A program made the position numbers and the translations under genes. Below are positions 55,204 to 64,000 of a DNA stretch of 64,000 bases, one piece after another. Position 1 is the stretch's first letter, and every line of letters begins with the position of its first letter. The DNA is from Aspidapion aeneum (Eukaryota > Arthropoda > Insecta > Coleoptera > Brentidae), in NCBI GenBank assembly GCA_963576565.1, contig OY755038.1:68400908-68464907 (forward strand), in the 5' to 3' direction. Under the pieces are notes generated by a model, which was not told where the DNA came from, ran no database searches, and saw only the letters and a program-made list of their open reading frames with translations.

Positions 55204-55325
55204 TGCCCTTTCAATAGGATAGTTTTTGTGATTTCTAATAGGATCTGTTATTGTGGAAGACCAATCAGCAAGATGCATGTTTTTAACCAACAAAGCCAGA
55301 TTTTTTTCCATCTGTAAGCGGAAAT
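55204..55325 (-). other. Candidate internal exon (122 bp) of an unidentified gene
   Basis: On the minus strand it follows TTTTTTTTTGTTTCAG and ends at GGCA|GTAAGA. The frame 'FRLQMEKNLALLVKNMHLADWSSTITDPIRNHKNYPIERA' is open and has a natural protein-like composition. I do not recognise the family. It could be a host gene exon or a gene piece carried by a transposon. Confidence 0.45.
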
Positions 55326-55900
55326 CTGAAACAAAAAAAAAGAGTATGAATTTTATATTAAAAACAAACAAAACCTACGCCTGTGGATACTTGTCGTAAA
55401 TTAGCACATAAATCAGTTAATTAAAAATTAATCCTATTTACTGTTTGTTTATAAAGCAATCAGTTTCCACAGAACAAAAAGTTTATACAATGAAAACGTT
55501 TTTTTTCTTGAAGCTATATTTCTACCTCTAAATATTTACCTTTAAAGCGTTATTCCTGATGACTTTTTATTCACTTCGACTCTTGCAACCAAAACACCAT
55601 TATGATGTCATAAAAATACCCGCGTATTTAGGTCCGTATTAGTACAAAATCACAAAAACTAAACCTTGTTTGGTCAATGTTTTTCCCAAAACATGGCGTC
55701 CCCTTGATTTTTGGGCACACTTTCTGTGACGGTCTGTAATACAATGCTATGTAGGGCGTCGGCTCGGGCAGACAACCCTATTAACTCGACAATTAGACGT
55801 CAGGTGCCAGCGCCACCCACGTGGCAAAGTCGCCTTTGCTCATGCATTAGTCCGCAGTGAGAATCTGTGATGTCTGTATCTCCAAGGAACAGATTTTGAC
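55326..55900. other. Unassigned intergenic stretch
   Basis: No gene or repeat recognised. Confidence 0.5.
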
Positions 55901-56923
55901 CTATTTTTTTTGGCTCTGTAACGAAATAGCGCGTATCAAAATGGCGGGTATCAAAACAGCGCTTTTCATACAGCGCGTGTTCAAAATAGCGCGTATCAAA
56001 ATAGCGCGTGTTCAAAATAGCGCGTATCAAAATAGCGCGTGATCAAAATAGCGCGTATCAAAATAGCGCGTGATCAAAATAGCGCATGTAAAAAATCAGG
56101 TCTGCTTAGTTATACTTAACCGTTAAATAAACCGATGGGCTATACTTAACACAACTCATATAGTTCGACTAAAGGGTCTCTTTCTAACATATTTAAAAAA
56201 AAATTCCCTGGCTTCTTTTCCGGGATCCTAGAGGGTGTGTAACCAAACCGAACCGAACCGGACGGCACCGAACCGAACCCAACCCAAACATTTTTTCCAG
56301 TAACTCCCTGACATTTTTCCACCAAAAAAAATGTCACCAAGTCACAGGTCAGAATAGAAATCTACCAAAATAAGGATCGGGAAGCTAATTTAGGGAAATA
56401 ATTTTTTGAAAAAATGTTTCGGTTTGGTTCGGTTCATTTCAGTTCGGTGCGGTTTGAATCGGTTCGGTTCGGTTCGGTTTGGTTACACCCTATAGGATCC
56501 CGGGAAAAAAGTCAGGAAAGTTTTTTTTTTAAATATGTTAAAAAGAGACCCCTTACTTGAACTATTTTGTAACAGCGACGTTTGTAATGGCAATCTTTTT
56601 CTATTTTGAACACACGCTATTTTAAACCCGCGCTATTTTGATACGCGCTATTTTGAATACGCACTATTTTGATACGCGCTATTTTGAACACGCGCCATTT
56701 TGATATGCGCTGTTTTGATACGCGCTATTTTGATACGCGTTATTTTGAACACGCGCCATTATGATACGCGCTATTTTGATCACGCGCCGTTATGATACGC
56801 GCTATTTTGATCACGCGCTATTTTGATACGCGCTATTTTGAACACGCGCTCAAATGAGCGCGCTATTTTGATACGCGCTATTTTGATACGCGCTATTTTA
56901 TTACAGACCCATTTTTTTTTTTT
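55901..56923. mobile_element. Foldback-like element with minisatellite arms
   Basis: The outer ends pair ('tggctctgtaacgaaatagcg' with 'cgctattttattacagaccca'). Next to them lie minisatellite arrays in opposite orientation: about 11 units of 'caaaatagcgcgtat/tgt' at 55922-56090 and about 20 units at 56604-56896. Inside, unique arms pair over about 150 bp ('gggtctctttctaacatatttaaaaaa', 'cgggatcct', and 'gtaaccaaaccgaaccgaaccg'), leaving a loop near 56306-56404. No protein coding. The layout recalls FB elements of Drosophila, but no sequence relation is claimed. Confidence 0.85.
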
Positions 56924-57122
56924 GAACTCGTAAGTAACTATTTGTTATTTCGGAAAACATTTTACAGATTGTTTTGTTACACCTGCATGCCCCCATTCGG
57001 TTTTTTATAGTTAACTTTACATATTTAGACAGAGTTTAATGAAATTATAACAATGCTAATATTTACGCAAACTTGGTTGCCGACTCTCTCAATTTTGTAT
57101 GTAGGTGTGGGGCGGTCTAGGA

Positions 57123-57267
57123 CAACTGGGCGCCGCCAACTCGGCGCCGCCAACTGGGCCCTGCCAACTGGACGCTGCCAACTCGGGCCGCCAACTGGGC
57201 GCCGGGCCAACTGGGCGCCGGGCCAACTTGGCGCCGCCAACTGGGCGCCGGCCAACTCGGCGCCGGA
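57123..57267. repeat. GC-rich minisatellite, unit about 15-18 bp
   Basis: About nine units of 'caactgggcgccg(cc/gg)', in strong contrast to the AT-rich surroundings. The unit contains the palindrome GGCGCC. Open frames on both strands here are repeat artefacts. Confidence 0.88.
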
Positions 57268-57419
57268 CTAAAATTTTTTTTTTGACAAAATGTGTAGATA
57301 AAAAATAAAATATATTATTTATATAAAAACATCTTTAAAAATCCTTTACGCAATTTTTTACAAACTTTTATTTGGCGTCAGATGTTCTGTCTAACTAACT
57401 AACTATCTATCAAATCTTG

Positions 57420-57740
57420 TGAAGCGTTTTTGACACACTTCCCATTATCCGATTTGGATGAAATTTGGTACACACGTAGTGGTCCCATGACAATACAACA
57501 ATAAGAAAAAAATATCCTCCCACCCCTACCCCCGCCCCCTTCCATAGAAAAATTTGTATTTGACACACATACCGTAATCCGATAACAATACAATATTAAG
57601 AAAAAAATATCCTCGCACCTCTACCCCCACCCCCTTTCATAGAAAAATGAGTTTTTGACACACTTCCCATTATCCGATTTGGATGAAATTTGGTATTCCC
57701 ATGGTGGTCCGATGAGAATACATTTAAAAAAAAATATCCA
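57420..57740. repeat. Degenerate tandem repeat, about three units
   Basis: 'tttgacacac.t.cc.attatccgatttggatgaaatttggta' occurs at about 57429 and 57654 and shortened at 57559. 'aagaaaaaaatatcctc.cacc.ctaccccc.ccccctt' alternates with it. Confidence 0.7.
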
Positions 57741-58249
57741 CATTTTTTTTTTATTTTAAGGTTAAAATCAGCATGCGTACGTATGATGGACTAAAAATCA
57801 CGTCATGTAATAATTCTCGCCCTAAACAAATGTTTTAGATTGCCCGCCTCTTGAAGACTGCGACGACTTGCGCCTGTAGTTATTTATCAAAGTTACCTTT
57901 GGCAACGCGGCGGCATATTGCGGTCTCTTATTAATATATGCTATATTCTATCTTTTTTTTATCCTCTTATGGAAATTAGGCCCCCTAGATGTGGACTTGT
58001 TCACGCGGTATCTTTGTTAGTCTTGGAGATATAAAGCTAATTTTATCACAATCTTGATTGGTGTTCTCTTGCAAACAAAAAACGATTAGTTTTTCTGTAA
58101 AACTATGTTATTGGCAGAAGCCAAAGATTGTGAAAAAACAGTAAAAAAGCTTCCATTTATTTATTTATGACATCACACAGACCCTTCAACTCAAATTTGA
58201 GGCAAACACCCGGTGACTTAAAATTGTGTGATCTATTATTACCAATCGA
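57741..58249. other. Unassigned intergenic stretch
   Basis: No gene recognised. Confidence 0.5.
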
Positions 58250-58640
58250 TCTAGGGAAATTTTAAAAATTCGTGCTTTTCCGAAAGCTGACGAAAGAAAG
58301 ACCAAGAATATCAACCGAAGAAAATGGTCAACAGCTATACTAACTGAAACTCCGGTTACAGAAGAGTTGGAACGTAGAAAAAGTAAAAAAAAGAAAAAAA
58401 AAAGAAAAATCTGTAACCAAAAATGTCTTCAAGGAAAAGAAGCATAGAAAAACTACTCAGAAAAGGACACTGAAAGATGACAGCGATGACGAAGAGGAAA
58501 CATTTTGTCTAGTCTGCATGGAACCATTCTCAAACAGCAAACCAAAAGAAAAATGGGTACAATGATTAACTTACAAGTTTTGGGCCCATGAAACATCTGC
58601 TGATGCAGGGTTTACTTATGTTTGCTAAAACCGTAATTCC
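58250..58640 (+). pseudogene. pogo/Tigger-type transposase, C-terminal remnant
   Basis: Translation gives 'REILKIRAFPKADERKTKN', a basic lysine-rich run (58377-58405), then an acidic 'DDSDDEEE'-like stretch and 'FCLVCMEPFSNSKPKEKWVQ', 'FWAHETS' and 'GFTYVC'. This matches the C-terminal tail of insect pogo-type DDE transposases, which ends in a PHD-like zinc-binding motif after the catalytic core. Stops replace two expected cysteine codons (after 'KWVQ' and after 'TYVC') and at least one frameshift is present. The DNA-binding and catalytic domains are absent. A pogo-type MITE lies at 59747-59916. Confidence 0.65.
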
Positions 58641-59746
58641 GATTCAGACTAGAGTAAGAATTAGGTTACTTTATATTGTTTGTTTTTTAAGAAAGTTAAA
58701 GTTTAGTATTTTATTATTATCAATAAAAATAATCTAAGAATTTCTTGTTATTTTATGTTGCATATATACAGTTCCTAATTATTCAACCATTCCCAACTTG
58801 CTCCATCGTATGGCCCAACTTACTCCGTGGGTGGGGTTAGTTGGGCCGCTTGCAAGTGTGCTAGAAAAAAGTGTTTTTTAAGTTTGAATGCATAGTTTTA
58901 AAAACCAATATTTGCCTTAAAGATATTATAATTGTAAAACAGTAAGTAATATAGTAATGCTTTTATTTACATTTTTGTAAAAAGTGACTTAACTAGCCCC
59001 GCTCTCCCCTACAAAATGTCACGATCTACGCGCAACAAGGCCCGAGCCGAGACGGTACAAAGTTATATTGCTCGATAATATCGCTTGTTAATAGTAACCA
59101 AATTTGTTGTGAACTTTACGAGGCAATTAATAGAAACCAATTCAGACCGTTATAATAACAAAATCACGCCATAACATTATACAAAAAATGTTTGTTGTAA
59201 TAAACACAAAGAAATATTTGCCAATATTAAGAGTATATTTATATTTGGGAAATTTTAAGTATTAATAACAAAGGCGTTCTGTTACCTTAAAAGAAAGAGT
59301 GTTTTGGTTATGGTTAATATAAGGCAATTAATATTTTAAAAAGCATCAAATTATTAAAGATACAAATGAAATATTATTTATAACTAACCACTTTAAAAAA
59401 GGTTTGTTACCAATAATTAATGTTATTTGCTTTTAATATTTTTTAATGAGCACAACAAAAATCAGGTTTATCAAATATTTGTTAATAATAAAATCGGTTT
59501 TTTTTTCAGTGTATGACATAACTTTTACTTTGTTATACATCGTTTAAAAGAAAATTTAATCGTCTATGACAAAGTAAAAAACATTTTTTTTTGAAAAAGA
59601 GCTTAATTTTTAAGAAAGCTGAATAAAACCTGTAAAAAACATTTTTTTAGGGATTTTTTTAAATCATCCCATTTACGGACGTCACTGGAAAGTTTGTTCT
59701 AAGTCAAACCCCATAAACTTTTACATTGTTCAAAAGATTTAAAGTA
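58641..59746. other. Unassigned intergenic stretch
   Basis: AT-rich, no gene recognised. Decayed repeat phrases shared with 37396 and 37742 begin near 59670. Confidence 0.45.
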
Positions 59747-59916
59747 CAGTCGAACCTCTATAACTCGAACCTGAAGGGACAACCAAAACAGTTCGAGTTC
59801 TGGAGAGTTCGAGTTATAGAAACTCGAGTTACATAGGTTAAAATACATGTAAAAACTGCAGGGACCGCTTAAAAGGTTCGAGTTATAGAGGGGTTCGAGT
59901 TAGAGAGGTTCGACTG
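59747..59916. mobile_element. pogo/Tigger-type MITE
   Basis: 170 bp flanked by TA. The terminal inverted repeats CAGTCGAACCTCTATAACTC / CAGTCGAACCTCTCTAACTC differ at one of 20 positions. Further inner copies of 'gttcgagttatagag' lie inside. The TA target and CAGTCGA start are typical of pogo/Tigger elements. Confidence 0.88.
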
Positions 59917-60424
59917 TATATGTTTTTTCATACTTAGCTTATTTTCTGAGAAAATTGGATAAGGTTTGTAACAAAAATGGTTTATTTTCTGTTTTTTTTT
60001 TAATTTGATTTAATTACGGATGACCCTAAAGTATTAATTATTAAAATATAACACAGTTTTAAAAAAAATCGAATAAATCTTGGGAAGAACAGGGGTATTT
60101 TTTTAACTTTTTTAAATTACTTCAATTAACGGACGCCGCTGGAGTTTGTTATCAGTCTAACTCCATTAAATTATACCTTGTTAAAGATGAAATTTTATTG
60201 TCTCCAATAAATTATATTATATATTTTTTTTAGAAGCTTAGTTTTTAGGAAATCTTGAAAAAACTTTCAAATTTTGGGGTTTCTGGATTTTTGCAGCCAT
60301 TAAAAAAAAATTTCTATGCTATTATTTTTCAGTTATATAGATACATATTATATATTTTGAATTTACATCCGTGGGCATTACAGCGGCAATTTAAAATTTT
60401 GCCCCGCCATGTTGGCCACCATCT

Positions 60425-60478
60425 TGAATATCTCAGCCCCTGTCAAACGAGTCGTTAAATACCGAGATGAATTCCAAG
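60425..60478 (+). repeat. Inverted-repeat block left of the zinc-finger ORF
   Basis: 'ctgtcaaacgagtcgttaaataccgagatgaattcca' pairs with the reverse complement of 62178-62215, and 'gaatatc' just outside also pairs. The two blocks enclose about 1.7 kb containing the zinc-finger ORF and two MITEs. Confidence 0.72.
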
Positions 60479-60581
60479 ACGTGCGCAAGCGTTGATCTGT
60501 CACTTCTGCCAACCAATCAACTGAAAGATATTTCAGTATGGTTTTATACAGCAAAACTTTAATAATTTCCAGTTCTTTTTT

Positions 60582-60860
60582 ATGAAAATTCGTCGTTTTT
60601 GTGCTGTGAAAATGCCGGTGACGTGCAAGTTGTGTGACAATAAATTATTTAGTGCCCAATTTAATTTGAATAAACACTGTCAAAGTAAACATGACATTAA
60701 AAAACAAAGGTATTCCTATGCAGAAAGTGTTTTTATGTTTAGATGCCTAGAATGTAAATGCTCCTTCACAAAAAACTTGGATTTGTGTGATGATTTGAAA
60801 TACAAACACAATCAAGAAATACTTGAAGAAACATTGGAGTTGAGAGTCAATACTCCCATG
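60582..60860 (+). pseudogene. C2H2-type zinc-finger ORF, interrupted by a hAT MITE
   Basis: ATG at 60582 or, more likely, 60612 (MPVTCKLCDNKLFSAQFNLNKHCQSKHD...). The first finger fits C-x2-C-x13-H-x4-H. A second, 'FRCLECKCSFTKNLDLCDDLKYKH', has only the second histidine. The frame then gives 'NQEILEETLELRVNTPM', where the MITE at 60861 begins. Past the MITE a stop follows within three codons. Fingers like these occur at the start of several insect proteins of mobile origin. The enclosing inverted repeats (60425, 62168) suggest it belonged to a DNA element. No transposase core is seen. Confidence 0.55.
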
Positions 60861-61043
60861 CAGTGGCGTATATATGGGGGGGGGGGGCCCGGGCCCCTTC
60901 CGAAGCTAAGATTTTTTTGGATATTTTCCTCATATTTCATGAATACAAACATAAAATAGCATAAAATACAGCCTCATGAGGTCTCGCCCTCCCCCCAAGC
61001 TGTCTCGGGCCCACCCCGAAACTTTTTTCTATATACGCCACTG
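60861..61043. mobile_element. hAT-type MITE, copy 2, with perfect 8-bp target duplication
   Basis: 183 bp with ends CAGTGGCGTATATA and its exact reverse complement, flanked on both sides by CTCCCATG (60853-60860 and 61044-61051). It has G-rich and C-rich inner arms like copy 1 at 54875-54996. It is inserted in the zinc-finger ORF. Confidence 0.93.
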
Positions 61044-61240
61044 CTCCCATGGCAAAATAAAATAAACGTGAAATGCATAAGATCATATAGAAGAAATACT
61101 GCATATACCTCAAAAAATATTAATCGCAGCACGTAGATATTGTATATTTTTGAAATCAGAAAGAAAAGACGAATCTTAAAATGAAAAAATATACAGGGTG
61201 TTCCCTATCAAAAAATCGACTTCATTGTCACACCCTGTAC

Positions 61241-61905
61241 AGGGTGTCCCAAATTCGTTGTTTTTTTGAGGTGTCGGGTATTTCTAGGGGATATAAAAAA
61301 AAACTGACCCCCCTTTTCGACGCTCAAATTTCAAGAGAAGCCTAAAGGTGAAAACCACATTTAGATATAGCAAGCCGTTTTTAAGCTACGGAGTGTTTTT
61401 GTCTGCATTTTGGGAGGGGGTCTATAACTTTTTTGTTTATGAAAATTTTGTTTTTGTGTAAATAGTTTCTTATAGATCTTTTCTTGAAGAATTGACAGAT
61501 GTAAATAGTTTTTATTTATCTCTTTTGGTTTTTAAAATATTGCATAAAGTTGTTATTTTTCTTACAGAATAACTCTTTTTTTATTCGATTTTTAAAATCA
61601 GCTTAAAATTTCCTTTAAAATGATGTATCACACTCTATTTAATTTTTTTATTTTTATAATTTTATAATATAAAAATATTTTAAACCCACTAAGTAAACTA
61701 AAATATGTGGTAAAAATAAAAAAAAATACAAAATGCAGATTTTTTAAAAACACCTCGTAGTTTAAAAACGGCTTGCTATATCAAAATGCGATTTTCACCT
61801 TTAAGCTTCTTTTGAAATTTGAGTGTCGCAAAGGGGGATCAGTTTTTTTTAGCCCCTCTAGAAACACGAAACCCCCCAAAAACATCGAATTTGGGACACT
61901 ATGTA
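61241..61905. mobile_element. Palindromic MITE with acagggtgtccc-type ends
   Basis: The left end CAGGGTGTCCCAAATTCG (61241) pairs with 'cgaatttgggacactatg' (61888-61905). Inner blocks 'gacccccctttt.cgacgctcaaatttcaa' and 'tatagcaagccgtttttaa' also pair. The core (about 61480-61650) shares 'tttttattcgatttttaaaatcagc' with the MITE at 24287-24833. A short 'acagggtgttccctatc' lies just upstream at 61193. Confidence 0.82.
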
Positions 61906-62167
61906 CATGGTGACGGATAGAAAAAAATTATGTTGTCATAATCAACCAAAAAAATCTCAATTTATTTTCAATGATAAAGTTGCTGAGTGCTCCGATTATA
62001 AAAAACCACCCGGGACCGACATAAAATCATACCTAAAAATTAGAATTGACCATTATTTTATACCTTGAATTTTTTATTATACGTTAAGCTCTCCGATCTC
62101 GCGCCAATCACGGTATTCGCGCCAATAATTTAAATTAGACATTTTGACGTTAATTTTGGCGCATGCT

Positions 62168-62225
62168 CCTTTGATGGAATTCATCTCGGTATTTAACGAC
62201 TCGTCCTGTCAACATTTCGAGGTGG
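62168..62225 (-). repeat. Inverted-repeat block right of the zinc-finger ORF
   Basis: Partner of 60425-60478: 'tggaattcatctcggtatttaacgactcgtcctgtcaac'. Confidence 0.72.
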
Positions 62226-64000
62226 CAACAGGGATATTCGGATTCAGTGGGGTTGAAATAGAGGGAGTTGACCATTTGAAAATAATAAAATAAAATTTTT
62301 TTAGAAAGTGGATTTTCCGAAATTTTGCCATAACTATAAGTACAGGGTAATTCAAATTTTTGGTAGATTTAAAATTTTCCAGGGAAGATAGAAAAAACAC
62401 TCTTTTCCCTTTGCGACGCTTAATTAATTTACTGTTTAACTTCTGTTGAAATTTGGGATTGACCCTACCTTGCAGCCCCTAAGAATGGCCCATTTGGTTC
62501 ACCCTGTAGACAATATACAAAAAGATATATCTTCGCAGACTTTACTGAAGGGTGCTAAGTAAAGTAATCCATAATCCAATGAGTTAGGATTATTGTTGGT
62601 GAAGGTTTGACTTAATCTTTGCCGTAAATGCAATGATTTTTGAATGAGTAAGCTATTGTTTTATGTAACATATTTAATTCAAAAAAGTTCAAAATGTCAA
62701 CGCAAAATAGTATAGTGTACCAAGGGTTAAAAGTGGCACTTTTTATCCCGAGGCGAAAAGTTTGTACAACTTGTTGAGGGATAAAAATATACTTTTATCA
62801 CGAGGTTTATACGCTATCTTGCACACTTTTTAGTTTTTTTTTCTATTTTCGGAGTGTAAACTTCTTTAGGCGCGTTTAGCAGTTTTTGTGGGTAGTTAAT
62901 TGAACTGAGCCGTCAGGCTCGGCTATGTAACGCTCATTCGGGTGAAGTCGGCTCGAATCAACTAACTGTGAGAGAAACATTCAGCGAGCGATATGATGCA
63001 GATGAAGGCCAGTATTATTAATTTCGCCTTGTTGAAGTTTACACTTCTGCCGTGTGGTCTCAAGCACACACAATTTTTCTTTTGGTGTTTTTAAGTTTCG
63101 ATGTTTTTTTTGGGCACAGGCATTTACCTAAATGTAACTTCCTAAAAAAAAGCCCAGCTTGGATCAATCTATACATTTAAATACTCAAAAAGTGCACAAG
63201 TTGGATCATTCTGTAGAAACAAGCTATAGATTTATAGCAACACAAGTATAAAGGAAAATGTTTGAAAAACGTGATTTTAACAGGTGCAATTAAACGTTTT
63301 ATGTACACGAAGCAAGTGCTGACACTGTAATTACGTAGTTTATCTCTAAAACTTTTGTTTCTAAAGTATCATAACTTATAATGACTTACGTAATAATATA
63401 CCTCTCATGAAAGTTTTGCTGTTTCTTCCAGACAGTCGGTGTTTTAGAAGTTTTAGAAATTATTCTTAAAATAAAAAAGTGATAATATTAAACTTCTAAT
63501 AATGACAAGTGCAGATTATCGGTAACAACTAGATATATGATATTGACTTGTTATATAGCCCTGTATATGTTTTTTAAATTATGGTAACCAAACCCACCCA
63601 AATGAATTGCAGACAGTCCAGTTAATAAAAAAATGCAATTGAAAAATAAAATCATAATATATTTTTCTGTAACAGCGTCCTAAAGTTGAAAAATATTTTA
63701 GGCAAAAAATTCATGTATTTTTACAGTATTTTTAAATAAAAAAAATTACAATATAAACAGCACTTTTTGGGTATATGGGTATAAATAGGGCATAACCAGT
63801 AACTGCACTTTTGAAAACTACTAGTTATTTCCTAATTCCAAAACCCTTTTTATGGTTTAAAATATATTAGAGAGGAGGGTCTATTTTACTCAAAGAACAA
63901 AAACTTTGCTGCTCCTAGCTGCTCCTTCTTTTGGGGGGGTAGCCCTAAACACTAGATAGTCAGTGTAACAGCCAAATAAAATAAATTCGACAGCGGATTA
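62226..64000. other. Unassigned stretch to the window end
   Basis: AT-rich with no gene recognised. 'ccaagggttaaaagtggcactttttatcccgaggcgaaaagtttgtacaa' (62719-62770) has the look of a dispersed repeat, but no second copy is in the window. Confidence 0.45.

Noticed and set aside
55111..55371. 86-residue protein as a complete gene
   Set aside because: Only the part between a strong acceptor (55326) and a donor (55203) looks coding. The flanks are intron-like, so it is reported as a candidate exon.
55922..56090. CRISPR array
   Set aside because: Units are contiguous 15-16-bp minisatellite repeats without spacers, in eukaryotic DNA, with a reversed array nearby.
57025..57308. Proline/alanine-rich proteins on both strands
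   Set aside because: All frames are products of the GC-rich minisatellite and are open on both strands.

Overview
This is AT-rich animal nuclear DNA, almost certainly from an insect. I favour a TE-rich beetle-like genome, but the sequence does not prove the order. The evidence is the mix of BEL/Pao LTR retrotransposons, I-, Jockey/CR1- and RTE-type LINEs, many small palindromic DNA elements, terminal 'acagggtgtccc'-type repeats and eukaryotic splice signals. There are no operons, ribosome binding sites or prokaryotic genes. No complete host gene is visible. The window is a layered graveyard of transposable elements with a few candidate host or transposon exons between them.

Layout. 1-5867: one BEL/Pao element (A, minus strand, gag intact to the window edge, LTR 1251-1715) lies inside the RNase H region of a second BEL/Pao element (B, minus strand, gag-pol 1689-5054). 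6.3-11.3 kb: palindromic MITE, a Jockey-type endonuclease fragment, and an I-type LINE carrying reverse transcriptase and RNase H. 11.46-13.77 kb: two near-identical tandem copies of a 1156-bp unit, each with a TTAA-flanked MITE. 13.8-23 kb: dispersed repeats, an RTE-type LINE fragment (minus), and a longer RTE-type LINE (plus) lying between inverted repeats. 23-33 kb: candidate first exon, several MITEs, two LINE 3' fragments and tandem repeats. 34.3-35.4 kb: three candidate spliced exons of an unidentified transcript. 37.85-42.0 kb: a nearly full-length but dead CR1/Jockey-type LINE (minus). 42.5-44.2 kb: two MITEs and a palindrome/microsatellite/tandem-repeat module. 44.2-54.7 kb: a long inverted-repeat element with a third BEL/Pao element (C, plus, both LTRs, 6-bp target duplication) inserted in it. 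54.7-57.8 kb: hAT-type MITE, candidate exons, a foldback-like element with minisatellite arms, and a GC-rich minisatellite. 58-62.2 kb: pogo-type transposase remnant, pogo-type MITE, and a zinc-finger ORF cut by a hAT MITE inside longer inverted repeats. 62.2-64 kb: nothing recognisable.

How the parts fit. BEL A, B and C share a layout: the LTR ends in CA, 5-6 bases follow, then a primer binding site that matches the 3' end of tRNA-Tyr exactly in B and with decay in A and C. A looks youngest (open gag, inserted into B). C is old (several stops and frameshifts, LTRs differing by indels). The LINEs are 5'-truncated, frameshifted or catalytically broken. The palindromic elements are non-autonomous; two can be linked by their ends and target sites to hAT (8-bp duplication) and pogo/mariner (TA), and a pogo-type transposase remnant lies about 1.1 kb from a pogo-type MITE.
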